Assembly: GCA_015178975.1 (NCBI GenBank)
Contig: WHVD01000003.1
Coordinates: 310,001 to 374,000, forward strand
Length of the DNA stretch: 64,000 bases
Reading direction: 5' to 3'
DNA from: Hysterangium stoloniferum
Taxonomy: Eukaryota; Basidiomycota; Agaricomycetes; Hysterangiales; Hysterangiaceae
Part shown: piece by piece, positions 1 to 11,304 of the stretch
Position numbering within the stretch: position 1 is the stretch's first letter
How the letters are laid out: every line of letters begins with the position of its first letter
Position numbers and translations under genes: made by a program
Notes under the pieces: model-generated
Databases searched by the model: none
Seen by the model: the letters and a program-made list of their open reading frames with translations, nothing else
Told to the model about the DNA's origin: nothing

Positions 1-2300
1 GGAAGTATCGCTGAGCAGATATCCCCTCCTCCACCTCCCCCGTCACTACCCCACACATTGCCCAACAGACCTGATCTCCGTCCATCCTCAAGGACACCAA
101 ACCCACCTATGCGGACTTGGTCTGCAGGAAGTCTTGATCTCCCACTTCGACCTCAAGAGAACAATATAGGGTTGGGCCGACCGGATGCATTCTCCCGGGA
201 CAAGCGCAGATCCGTTGCCGGCTTAATGCGGCGGGATTCGGGTACTATCGTTAGTTTTCCAGAAAACATATCTTCTCTTTCTCTTATTGACAGTCGTACT
301 TTCCTCTCTCATGTTCACTTTTAGATGCCAATGCCCGATGGCTCTGCTGATAATTGGAATGGTTCATCTCGCGAAGGCGGTCCAGTCGTCTCCAAATGGG
401 AGCATCTCGCTCTTGCTCCTGATCTGTTGCGTTCCATAGCCAAATTTGGGTGCGTTTTTCGGTATTCTCTATATAAGTGACATTAACAGCTTTTGTAAAG
501 AGTGGGGCCTCCCAATAAGATTCAGCAACGCGCCCTACCGTTTCTCTTGCGCGGCGCGGACATAATAGCTCAAGCTCCCCCGACTCAGGAACGTATAGCT
601 GCATATGTGATCCCAGCTATCCATATTGCATTGGGTTACCTAGCTAATCGGCCTTCCACACGTGGTCCCATTGTTGTCATGATCTCTACGACAGTGGATC
701 AAGCCACACAAGCTCAGAGGATGATACGTGATCTTGGTGGTCCTATCGGTGTTCGCTCGGCTCTCGGTGTGGGCGCTAACGTTAGTGATATCACTCAGGA
801 ATTACATCTTTTGCATCAAAATATCCCTCACATCCTTTGTGGTACACCTCAAAAGTTACATGCTCTATTTACTGCTCCTCATGGTTTGATCGGATCAGAA
901 GTCCGGTTCCTGGTTTTGGATGAAGTTGACCAGCTGATTGCAAGGAACCTTCACGATTTCGTCTTTAATATTGTTAAACTTCTCCCCCCTCCCCGGTCGC
1001 GTCCTTTGGGAACCACCAGCACAAATGGAGCACCCGGAACGTCCGGTAGCCCTGTGCCAGTCTCCCAGGGTGCATTTGGATCCAACTCGTTCGACGGGAG
1101 TTTGAATGCCAGTGGTAACACATCCGGTGCTCCTTTCCAACAAGGGCGTCGGTTTTCAACCGTGATGCCTCTGTCAACCGATAGTGCAAATGGACCCAAC
1201 AGTACTGGGTCACAGATTGAGAGACAAACAGCTTTGTTTTCCAATACGGTTCCTCAGGACGTCCTCAATCTCGCTAATGCGATTCAATTGCGCGAACCAG
1301 TGCGAGTACTAGTGCGCAGAGACGGTAACGTCACGCACGCAGACACCAGCAACGGGGCTCGTGGCCTTCGTCAATTTTATTTATATCTTGCATTCACTGC
1401 TGGTGGAAGGTTAGATCCCACCCCTGCCACACCTGGTGGGGGACTTGGTATCATTGGTTCGGGGAGAAGCGTATCCTCCTCTAACGCAGAAACAGCTCAA
1501 GCTAGAGAATGGAAATTAGACGCCCTTGCAGACTTATTCGATGATATCGAAGTCTCTCAGGCCATCGTTCACGTGGGTGGTTTGACTTCTCTCGACAGCG
1601 TTGTTTACAAGTTAGCGAGCCGTGGACTGGAAGCCGTTCCTTTGGTTTGTCATATTACACAGAAATTCGAAAGGAGGATTGCTGACCCATAACCTATGCA
1701 TATAGCACGGAGATATGAATGCTGGAACTAAGCTAGCCGCGCTTAACAAGTTTAGAGGATCTGCCTCCGTTATGATGAGACAACAACCCGTCACAAAAGT
1801 GCTTGTTGTTTATGATGTACAAGTGAAAGCTCCAGATGTTTTCCAAGTACCTCTGGTTATCAACTATGGTCATTTCATTTTTTAACTGAGATGTATATGA
1901 ATTAAAATTAACAGTGTCGTATCTAGATCTTCCCAAAGCGGTTGAAGAATATGCACACCGGTAGAGTGTTCGACTTCTACCAATTTTTTCTTTGATATTC
2001 ACAGTCGATCTTAGAGTTGCACCTGCGATATCCTCTAGTTACTCCCGCGCTGGTGTCGTTATCAATTTCGTTACTGCTACAGGCGGTGACGTGGAAATGC
2101 TACGTTCCATCGAGTGTTTTTACAAGTACGCACTGTTTCATTGACATAATCTATTCGCACTGTTGACATGTCCCACGTTCTGTTCTCTTCTATCAGGATT
2201 AAATGTGTATGTTGTCTTCTCTTCTGCTGACCACTGCCCCGTTGACATGACCCAAATTTCTTAGCCCGAAGTTCCCATGAGTCTGCGTGACGTCATCTGA
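1..2300 (+). CDS. eIF4A-like DEAD-box pseudo-helicase (5' partial)
   Basis: The reading frame is open from base 1, so the true start lies upstream. My exon model is 1-249, 325-449, 501-1644, 1706-1868, 1927-1960, 2015-2125, 2197-2206 and 2265-2300, giving about 623 residues after a proline-rich N-terminal extension. Both RecA-like domains align by eye with eIF4A: Q-motif IQQRALPFLLRG, HILCGTPQK, LVLDEVDQL, REWKLDALADLF, HGDM, LVINYDLP, and a C-terminus PMSLRDVI that resembles the eIF4A end. Key ATPase and RNA motifs are degenerate. AQSGTGKT has become AQAPPTQER, PTREL is lost, DEAD is DEVD, SAT is SNT, ARGID is VKAPD, and HRIGRxGR is HRVAPA. A Ser/Gly/Asn-rich insert of about 75 residues follows motif II. 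The frame stays open and introns splice cleanly, so it looks like a living gene for a non-catalytic paralogue. A translation-related or scaffold role is inference. Confidence 0.85.
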
Positions 2301-2485
2301 TGTTCTGTATCCCTATTTGCACACTTTACAAATCCTCTTGCTATTATATCAAATCGACACGCCCATTCACTTTGTTAAAATATACCCTTATCATGCATCG
2401 ACAAATGTCTCCTTACACCTGGTAGCTTTTAGCTCCATTCTCGCCCTTTTGATCCTCCTGTAAAATCAGTAGTTTTCCTTGGTTT
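2301..2485. other. Short convergent intergenic spacer
   Basis: This 185-bp spacer separates the stops of the convergent eIF4A-like and ELP2 genes. It presumably holds both 3' UTRs and polyadenylation signals. I see no further coding potential. Confidence 0.6.
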
Positions 2486-5400
2486 CTAATGAAAATCCAG
2501 ATGGACCATCATCACTTTAATTGTGCCATCGTTACTGCAGGTAGCAAGTTGTTGCACAGGGCCCTTTTCCTCTGAAGGTCTCCATGCAATCCGGTTCACA
2601 GTACTTACGTGCATTAATCTAATCATGTCAACATTAACGGCAGACTCTCAACTAAATTAGATAAGGCTCACCGAGCATCCAGTGTGATATCCGGCTTACA
2701 ATCGTGAACGTTGTCCGCCTGTGAAGAGTAAAGAAGAATACGGCCGTTCTCAAGCCCGACGGCGAGTCGGCGGCTACGAAAATCAGATGAGGTTCTGTAC
2801 GGGGTATAGTCGGGACCCACCGTCCGTCTGATAAAACGGGACTAAAGTCAACTGCCGTTACAGCCTCTTCGAAGGATAGGGTAACGACGGACGTCCAGTT
2901 AGACAACGAGTCGTCAGTAGGCTGCCATATTTTAACCTGGAAATGACATTGCACCACATTCAGTAGTGATACGTTGGTATATGCGTACAGTTTTGTCGCG
3001 AGATGCTGTGGCGAACATGGGTCTGTTGGAAGGCTCACACATCCATGCACAATCCCATACAATGCGTTCATGGGCTTTACATGAACTCAAGGGAGAGAAG
3101 CCAGCTAAATGAGCAGGGTCAGTCGAAAAGGGGTCTTGAGTGAGGAGCAATAACGTCGATCACACTTACATTTATCTGACGCGAGACGGAAGAGCCTCCA
3201 TGTCCGATCTCGTGAGACCGTAAGTAGTAGATCATCGTTCGGGCTAAAAACGATCCGTGTCACTGTCAACTTGTGTCCCATTAGTGGTTGCCCCATAAGC
3301 TGCCAGCTTCCAACGTCGTAAACTCGGAGCATGGCATGTTCCGCAGTGCTCGACTTGCAACTTGTGACTACCAATGAACCTGAATGAGACGAGGCTACCG
3401 AGACTAGCTGGAGCTTTCGTTACTACATATCTTAAATTAGAAAGAAGAAAATGCACCTCATACCCATGACCAAATATCTTCTCTGTTTCAGGCCACAGTG
3501 TCGCAGATGCAAGCTCGCTTTCGAACGGGTAGCGTCCGTGGCTAGGGGCTTTCGTATCAAGTTGAGATTCATCTTAAACACAAATATAGTCTGTGAGGAG
3601 TCGCGAAGTAAGCGCAGATAATAGTAACCTTCATTAGCTGCCTTGTTAGATAACCCCAACGGCGGTACGTTTGCTCCAACAGGGCGTGATTCCTACTGAT
3701 TTGTCAACCATGTGGACGCGGCATATGGAGTACATTTTGACTCAACCGGGTTGACAGGTATTTGGGTCATGCCCAAGGAGTTTACCATCGTGACGAAATT
3801 TCTAGGTGCATCGAACACTCTAGCGACCTTTTCATCTGCGATGCTCACGAATCGCAGAGGTGATAAAAACTCCGCGCCAACTACATCGTAGCCATGGACC
3901 TGTGGACGAGCGATTTCATGCCAACTTACTATCCCAGATGAAGAAGGCCCACGACACGGGCTGTGTATGCGAGTGGTCTGGTCCAAACTAAACAAAACCA
4001 ATCATCAATATAACAAAAATGCGCCATACTTTGGTTCCGCTTACCCAGTAGAGAGTAAATAGTCGCCTTTCGGTGCCCAAGCGATGGTTTTCACTACACC
4101 CTGGTGTCCGGTAATGGCGCCAACCTCGTTCCAAATATTAATGTTATCATTATTCCCTGGAATAGATCTCCAACGACGCCATCCACCATTCCAACCACAC
4201 CCTAGTATTTCACTTCCGTTTCGAGCCCAGATGGCTCCGGTAAAGCCACCAAAGCGTTGACCTCCTACATCGCCAAATCTCTGCTGACTGATCCATAAAG
4301 ACGAATCTCTCTCTCTCTCTGAAGAATTAGAGAGAGATGTTGCAGACCAAATTATGAGAGAGGAATCGACCGACGAAGATAATAGTGTTGGATGATCTGA
4401 CTGGTTGAACTGCCAGGATAAAGACGTAACACCTGCCTCATGACCAATGAGTAGAGCGTCGAAAGCTATAGCGAAGTAGTCAAGGCTATTTTCGATAAGT
4501 ACTATCATAGTTTGGATGTGACATATAATACATACCTATGTAGGGAAGATCTGACTGCGGTGACATGGCGTTTGGTAGACATCTGCTTTCCGCCATCCTC
4601 CCCTTCAGGAAGATCGCTAAGAGCAGCTTCGAATTTGTCAAATATGCTATCTCCAACTGCACTTTGACAAGGAGCTGCTATTTGATCGATGGACCATAAT
4701 CGAATAGTACCGTCCTGTGATCCCGAGGCAAGTGTTAGTTGTGGTGGGAAGGAACGGGACTGTGTAAATGCCAAGGATTTGATCCAATCCTCATGTCCAG
4801 AAAGGGAAGCAGATAGTGTAAACTTGAAAAAACAACCGTTAAGTAAACCTCCACCAGTAACGTTGCATTTCTTTACCTGAGTTTCCGTTCCCGTCCAAAT
4901 AGCCACATCTCTTCCAGTAGTTGCAATAGCCAAAAACAAACCTTTTTTGAAAATCAGCTATGGACCGATATGCAAACACAAAATTGCGCACAGAGTGTCC
5001 CTGGAAATCCTGCGATTTGAATATCCAACGGATATTTTCTTTGTGTCTGTATAGTTTGCATGTGGCATAAGATGTCTTAACAAAAAATTTAGTCAACGTT
5101 ACAAGATCGTTGACAAATACGTTCAGCCTTGCTCTCACCATTTTCTTGAAGTTTCCAAACTTTGACCGTTGCATCGGATGAACCAGTGACAACAATATCA
5201 CCATATGTAGCCAGACTGGTTATAGGTTTCTTGTCATGCGCTTGTTTGGTGATGACTATACGCCACTATGGAGATGGTTTCACTAGGATAGAACGAAACA
5301 TAATTTCATGTGCTTACGCCGGAGCCTGGAGTTTTGGTCCGTATTTGAAGCACTCCATGTTGATCACCACTTGCAATCAAATTCCCATCCCTCATGAACT

Positions 5401-5649
5401 TAACGCAATTAACTTCTGCTTGGTGTCCTTGTAGTGTTTCAGAGACACCCCCAGCATCCAGTTCCTTGGAATTCGACACAGGCTAAGGCAATGGAAGACA
5501 CTTCAGCACTATCCACTCACCGAGATCTCCCATAGTGATAGGAGATTTTGTGAAGCAAAGCAAATTTGTGATGAGCGTGCAATATCGGCCGCCTGAGAAT
5601 TTCTGTTAATTGCTGCAGAAATGTAGAGTGTTTCTACCCTAGTCATCAT
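2486..5649 (-). CDS. ELP2: Elongator complex subunit Elp2 (WD40 protein)
   Basis: This is a many-exon gene encoding a WD40 protein. Elp2 is the double-propeller subunit of Elongator, which modifies wobble uridines in tRNA. The first exon ends at about 5522 and encodes MMTRVETLYISAAINRNSQA, which fits the conserved Elp2 start. Later exons read SLAFTQSRS..LASGSQDGTIRLWS, ITGHQGVVKTIAWAPKGDYL, MGHKLTVTRIVFSPNDDLLL and SCKAHERIVWDCAW. The last is a diagnostic Elp2 C-terminal repeat. The final exon ends SNDGTIKVMMVHLDFH, then TAG at 2486-2488. The start codon at 5649 is the first ATG before this conserved block. The 5' region is shared with the divergent SND2/TMEM208 gene 247 bp away. No lesion was seen. 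I did not resolve every intron. Confidence 0.92.
4306..4336. repeat. (TC)n tract with inverted (AG)n partner inside ELP2
   Basis: A TC dinucleotide run at 4306-4320 is followed 8 bases later by AGAGAGAGA at 4328-4336. Together they make a simple inverted repeat that could form a short hairpin. It lies in an ELP2 exon and encodes a Ser/Arg/Glu-rich loop between WD repeats. Confidence 0.7.
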
Positions 5650-5896
5650 CCGGTGTAGCAGGGGTTTACTCGCAGGTTATTCTAGACAAATAACCGTCTC
5701 TCAACAGATATGAAACTCGGAGCACCTAGCGGAATTAACAAAGAGTTTTTCGTCGCTTTCCCTTCCGTCAACCCTAAAAACAACTTTGTTGCGGAGGCTG
5801 AAAGCAGCGAAGTGTTAGCTTATTACGGTTACATAAAGTCATATTCAGTATTGTTGGTGACGAGGGCTTTCTGTTGAATCTCTGCAGCCTTTTGTC
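5650..5896. promoter_or_regulatory. Shared divergent promoter ELP2 / SND2
   Basis: The 247 bp between the two start codons is the only space for both promoters. I see no clear TATA box. A bidirectional promoter is inferred from gene orientation only. Confidence 0.5.
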
Positions 5897-6565
5897 ATGG
5901 TAAATATTAACAATGTCTTCGAGAACGTTTTCATACTTATACGATATTGTATTACATCTTATAGGCTAACGCTTCTGCAAAACGTATCGCTGCTCAAAAT
6001 GAGAAAGCCATTCAAAATCTTCAGCTTGGGATGGTCCTTGTCAATACCCTTTCAATTCTAATCCGGGTATTTTTCCAGAAGCGACCTGTCTCGTTCATTT
6101 GGTCTTTTCTGCGATTTATTCTTCCTTCAATTCCGACTGTTGTCTTGTCTCTTTTCATAGTTCGCGCGGGAACTCCCAAACGAGACTCAGCTGGAACTCT
6201 CCTTTCACCTGGCGATGATTTAAACCAAGCAGGGTTATTAGAATGGTCATGGGACGTCATATATATTACTTGGGCCTGCCAGATTGGTAGCAGTCTTCTC
6301 GGTGAATGGGTGTGGTGGTTGTATCTCATTGTACGCATTTTATGTTGTAACGCGGTATATTCATATTTGACATGGAGACAACCCACAGATTCCGTCTTAT
6401 GTGGGCTACAAAGTCTGGAGTTCATTCATATCCCCGATCTTCCTCGGCAGGTCCTCTGTAACCAAGTCCGATGAAGCCGAAGAGCCTTCCAGCGCCAGTA
6501 AGAGGCAGGAAAAACTACGGAAAAGACAAGCGAAGGGCGATCCGCGAGTCCGTATTCGCCAGTAA
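5897..6565 (+). CDS. SND2: SRP-independent targeting protein Snd2 / TMEM208 family
   Basis: The spliced model is 5897-5899, 5965-6330 and 6389-6565, giving 181 residues. The protein begins M-ANASAKRIAAQNEKAIQNL, the family signature, followed by hydrophobic segments around LVNTLSILIRVFF, FIWSFLRFILPSI and VVLSLFIV. A further pair surrounds VIYITWACQIGSSLL and WWLYLI-IPSYVGYKVW. The basic tail KRQEKLRKRQAKGDPRVRIR matches the usual C-terminus. Family members are ER membrane proteins of the SND pathway, which inserts tail-anchored and internal-signal proteins without SRP. The coding part of the first exon is just the ATG. This is required because ANASAKR lies directly after an acceptor at 5964. 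Expression probably shares a promoter with ELP2. Confidence 0.92.
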
Positions 6566-6746
6566 GAATAGTGGAAAATATGTTCTATAAACCATCTTCA
6601 CGGCTATTAGCTAGTAAAGTATCATTTGGATCTCGTTTTGTCAGTTTCCTAACAACTCGATATGGATCATTACAGTCTGACGATACGAGTATTAAGACTG
6701 CGATTTTTGTTTTACGATTACATCAAGAGGAGGCCTCCCTCTGAAC

Positions 6747-9348
6747 TTACTGCCACACGGCGACAGCACCATCGGCTCCTGCTGTAATCAGCCAGGGTGC
6801 TCCAGGGCACCATCGTGCTTCCAATACCCCCAATCCATCACTCACTGTATGCCCACGCAGTATCTTAAGTGGCACAATCAATGGATCCGTCAGCAGGTCA
6901 CTAAATACCCGTGCATGAAATATCTGGATTGTGCCATCATCTGAGGTGGATGCAAAGAGCGGATAAGTTGGATGGAACGCCGATGAGCGCAATGCGCGTG
7001 AATGATACCTAGTCGGCATATCAGAGTGTTAACGTGGATATAAAGAAAGAAACCGACCGTAGGACTTTATATGGTTTATCACTGAGTTCGAGATCAAACC
7101 AACAGAGTTTGCGGTCGTATCCGCCCACAATCAAGTGGTCACCTGAAGGATGAATGTCCATGCAGGATATCCACCTTAATCCAGGCATGAGAGTCTTCAA
7201 CAACTGCTGAGCTGCTAGGTCATATATTCGTACGTATCGTTGAGTCTGGTAATATAAATAATTAGAAAAAGCTTGACACAAGGTACATAACGCACAGCCA
7301 CAAAGAAGTTGGGTTTATGAGGGTGAAAGAGCACTTTCTGCACATCTCCCTTGATTTTTCGGAATGGCGCTTGTGAATGTCGCTTTGACATTTGGTGTAT
7401 CCAAATTACTCCCTGATTTTCTTTTCCTGCTGTGAACACTTCATGTTAATAGCCATGAACAAAAATCACCATTTTACTTACAAACCGAAGCGAAATAGTC
7501 GCCACGACGATGCCACGTAATTTGTTTTGGAACACCTGATGACGGGGGTAGTTGAATAGTTAAGGTAGGACCATCGCTGGTCGGTGGAGACGAAGCCCAC
7601 TTGATTGAGGATGGCGTTTCTGGCACTGGGGGCAATACGGCTGGATTAAGCAGCGAAAGCGTTGCAGTCAGCATTGCAGGAGGGAGGAAGGGTGGCACAA
7701 ATGCATGTAGGCTAGTCTCACTAGATAGATTGCGTGAGCCGTTGTAGGGATCAAGAATGGAATATTCTCACACTCCAACAACAAAGAAGGCGACGTCTTT
7801 CCTGGGACACCAGTCTATTGCCGTAATGTTACCATCGACCCGCCAAGTCTTGACTTCCTGTCCGATCAACACCTCCCACAGTCTAATTTCTCCAACATCG
7901 TCGCCACTTACTATCCACTCCCCACCTGGGCTTACACTGATGGCTCTTACACGAACTTGATGTGAATGTCGGAGAGCCCGATAGGTAGGAAAGGGGTGCA
8001 AAGTTTTGGGATCAGGCAATTGCGGAATAAGATCGTCTGCTTTGGTCACGCCAGGAGGTAGGCGGCGACGCTGGATGCGCGGTGCCAGGTATAGATCGAG
8101 TAAACGGTCAAACCGCTCATTGATAAACCGATCATAAGCAGGGACTAATCGAAGGGCAGAATAAGCTGTGGGTGTAAATGTGTTATCATCTTCGTCCTTC
8201 TCAACTGGTGCATCGGGGTCAGGGAGGTATTCTGGAGGTGGGTTGTACGATTCTGCGTTCGTGGGTAAGCGAACTTTGGGCGCGGCGGAGGGGGCGGGTA
8301 TAGTAGAATCTGTGGGAGTGTCCCACAGTGAATATAGTTGGCGGGGACCAGTAGTCTTGGGTTTTGCAGGTAGAATGCGTCCTTGGCGAATAGCCCGAAC
8401 GATCTTCATAACCTATAAATGGTACAGAGGATAAGATAGTGCGCAATGTTTTCCATTACCATCTTACCTTTTGTTTTTCCCACTTGCTAGGGACCCATCT
8501 ACGTTTGGGTTCCGGGGCACTACTTAAAGGCATAATTTGGGGCTTGTCGTTCTTAAGAAAGACTTCGTAGGGGTCAATGTCCGGATCGGGGATCTCGTTT
8601 TCTCGCAAACGTCGTATAATATCTAATTCTTCGGCTGTTAGAGGTTTCTCAGACTGAGTGTTTCGGTCAAGTGCCGTTGTCCTGCAATAAATGTGAAAGG
8701 CAATCTTTGACCATAATTTGTAAATATATACCAAGAAGACGGATCTTCGACGGTTTCAAGAAACTTGTCTAATTCGTCTCCTCGCGCGGGCCGAAGGACT
8801 TTCCTCCCATTCATATCATAACCGACGTGGGGGAGATCATCATACCAGTGCATGGGTATATTTCCTACACGGTTTGGGGCCTAAGGGGGAGCAGTTAGTT
8901 TGAATAAACAAGGTTTAACAAAGTCACGAACGTCCTCGGTGGAAGAATCTGAATCATAATCAGGTTCAATGGGAGGATAAACCAGCTTTAGCTGGCCAGT
9001 AATCCTTGATATTATACTTTTGGGTCTCGGAAAGACCGAGAAATCTTCCAAGCTCGACGAGGCCGCTTCCTCTCCCTGATCATCGTCCCCAGAATCAAAA
9101 AAATCGTCATCTCCCTCCTCCTCCTCCTCATCTTCATCCCCATCCTCTTCAGTATTGACGTTCTCGCTGATACTGTCCGACCTTGTGTCGATTTCAGGGA
9201 ACGCCTCCACTTCGTGGTCACTATCCTCGTCTGAAAGCTCATTTTCTCCATCACTTGGTATATCCAGATGTACACCTTCAGATATCCCTTCGTCAATGAG
9301 GTGACGATTCTGTTGGTCTCGTTTTCGTTTTTTGTCTACTGTGGCCAT
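6747..9348 (-). CDS. ERB1: Ribosome biogenesis protein Erb1/Bop1
   Basis: Erb1 is the scaffold of the PeBoW complex (Nop7-Erb1-Ytm1) needed for 27S pre-rRNA processing in the nucleolus. The start at 9348 gives [17 protein letters not shown], then a long acidic stretch rich in D, E and S. The BOP1NT domain follows, with [47 protein letters not shown] and [20 protein letters not shown], all strongly conserved. The C-terminal WD40 propeller includes [40 protein letters not shown] and [10 protein letters not shown] before the stop at 6747-6749. The gene has several short introns. It is divergent from ARP4 with only 87 bp between the start codons. Confidence 0.96.
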
Positions 9349-9435
9349 TTCTGGAAAAAAAGCCCCTTGAATGGGCGCCTAAGTAACGCGTCGCGTCAGT
9401 GTCTGGATCGTAATTTCAAAGTTGTAACAGCATTT
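9349..9435. promoter_or_regulatory. 87-bp divergent promoter ERB1 / ARP4
   Basis: The two ATGs face away from each other across 87 bp. The segment contains the palindrome-like GGGCGCC at 9374-9380. Both 5' leaders and core promoters must fit here or overlap the opposing gene. Confidence 0.55.
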
Positions 9436-11216
9436 ATGGCTGCCACAGTTCATGGTGGAGGTATGATTAAGGGATCTCTCTCTCGTGTTTCTTTATGTGA
9501 ATTATGTTTCTTTTTTTTTAAGATGAGGTATCCGCTCTAGTTCTCGACATTGGTGGTTCAACCACTCGTGCAGGGTATGCTGGAGACGATACGCCAAAAG
9601 CCGTATTCCCAACGTACTATGGATACACTATCGGGGATCCCATTTCTGACAATCAAACAGATGCGACCGATGTTGACCGCCCAGAATCCTTTCCACAGAA
9701 AAAGTTGAATATCCATCTCGGTGAACAGACTGGTCCCTCTACTTGGAGAAAAGGCATGGAAATCGCCAACCCTGTTCGCGAAGGCCTCAGTAAGTGAGCG
9801 GCATATGATTCATGATTAATCTTGTTTAGTATTTGACGTAGTCACCGATTTCGATCCTATACCTGTTATCATAAACCATGCCTTGCAAGACACGCTACGT
9901 ACCAACCCTACCGAACATCCTATACTCGTCACCGAACCTCCGTGGAACACCACTGCTAATAGGGAGCGGATGGCCGAGATTATGTTCGAAGAGTTCCATG
10001 TTCCTGCATTCTATATTGCCAACTCGGGGGTTCTAAACGCGTATGCACTTTGCAATCATTCTAATCGAGCATTGTTATAACATTTCGATGAAGCTTCTCG
10101 GCTGGCAAAGGTACTGCTCTTGTCGTTGATATTGGAAAAGATACTGCGAGCGTCACCCCTGTTGTGGACGGCTTCGTCCTTCGAAAAGGTGCGCACCGTT
10201 GCCGCTCATCGCTCACATCTTGCCAATATTGTTATGCAGGAATGACTCGATCCACCATTCCTCAGTTGGTTTATGCTAATGCGGCTCATCTCTTGACACA
10301 ATCGCATCCCCACCGAGCCCCCATCCAGTTATGGTCACATCATCTCATCGGAAATAAAACAGTATGACAATCTTTATTATATTTCGGTTCCTACTCATTT
10401 GGAATCTCAGTCAGTCCAACTCAACAAACCTCCGTCTTTTACTCTCCGCGAAGATCGCGCTAGAGCAACAACAGAGAGTTGGCGTCAATGGGCTGAACAG
10501 CGAGAAGTCGACGAATGGATTGCCGGTGTTGCCGGTGTACTCGAACACGGTTTCAACGAGCAGTGCGTAGATCTTCACTGATGCTGCAGATATTACATAT
10601 AAAATTACTTTAGTGCGGCAAGTTCGCGCCCGCCGCGTGCATACGAATTTCCAACAGGGTTTAACACCCTGTTTGGACCGGAACGTTTCCTCCCCGGAGA
10701 GCTCTACTTTACACAGCAACATCTCCAGGCATATTTTTACCTTATTTCTTTTTGCTAATAATTGACAATAGTCCCTAGAGAAGCAATCTCCCTCAAACAT
10801 TGCCGCAATTGTTGAGCACCTCCTTAATGTCTTGCGAACCGGATTTGCGTAGTCTATTACTGTCAAATGTCGTCGTGAACGGTGGTGGCTCACTACTTGC
10901 TGGACTGGTGGACCGATTGCACAATGAACTCGTCCGACATTATAGCACGGTAGGGCGTGTATTATACCCCTGAACGTATAATTGAGTTGACATAGGGTTA
11001 TCAGATCAAAGTTCACGCAGCAGGACACGTCACTGAAAGACGTTATGGTGCATGGTTGGGGGGAAGCATACTCGCCAGCCTCGGAACATTTCATCAATTA
11101 TGGATTAGCGCTGAAGAGTGGCAGGTAAACTTTTAGTTTTTTCTCGCACGTACACCATTTGAAGGCAGCATCATCAGGAACACGGCAAAGCTATCGTCGG
11201 GCAAAGATGCAAGTAA
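9436..11216 (+). CDS. ARP4: Actin-related protein Arp4 (chromatin remodelling)
   Basis: Arp4 is the nuclear actin-like subunit shared by NuA4, SWR1 and INO80. Exon 1 (9436-9460) encodes MAATVHGG and joins exon 2 at 9523 to read [19 protein letters not shown], the actin phosphate-1 loop region. Further blocks are [56 protein letters not shown] (phosphate 2), [19 protein letters not shown] and [14 protein letters not shown] (adenosine loop). The C-terminus is [29 protein letters not shown] and an end [10 protein letters not shown], characteristic of Arp4. Stop is at 11214-11216. Several short introns interrupt the gene, including 10979-10995 flanking a GT..AG junction. It pairs divergently with ERB1. 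Confidence 0.95.
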
Positions 11217-11304
11217 ATCTCAACTATAACTGTATGATACTTTGTAGTCCTTTTAAACTGTCAACATTGTGATTTTCTTGTCAAGAAGAGTACCGGAGAA
11301 ATAT

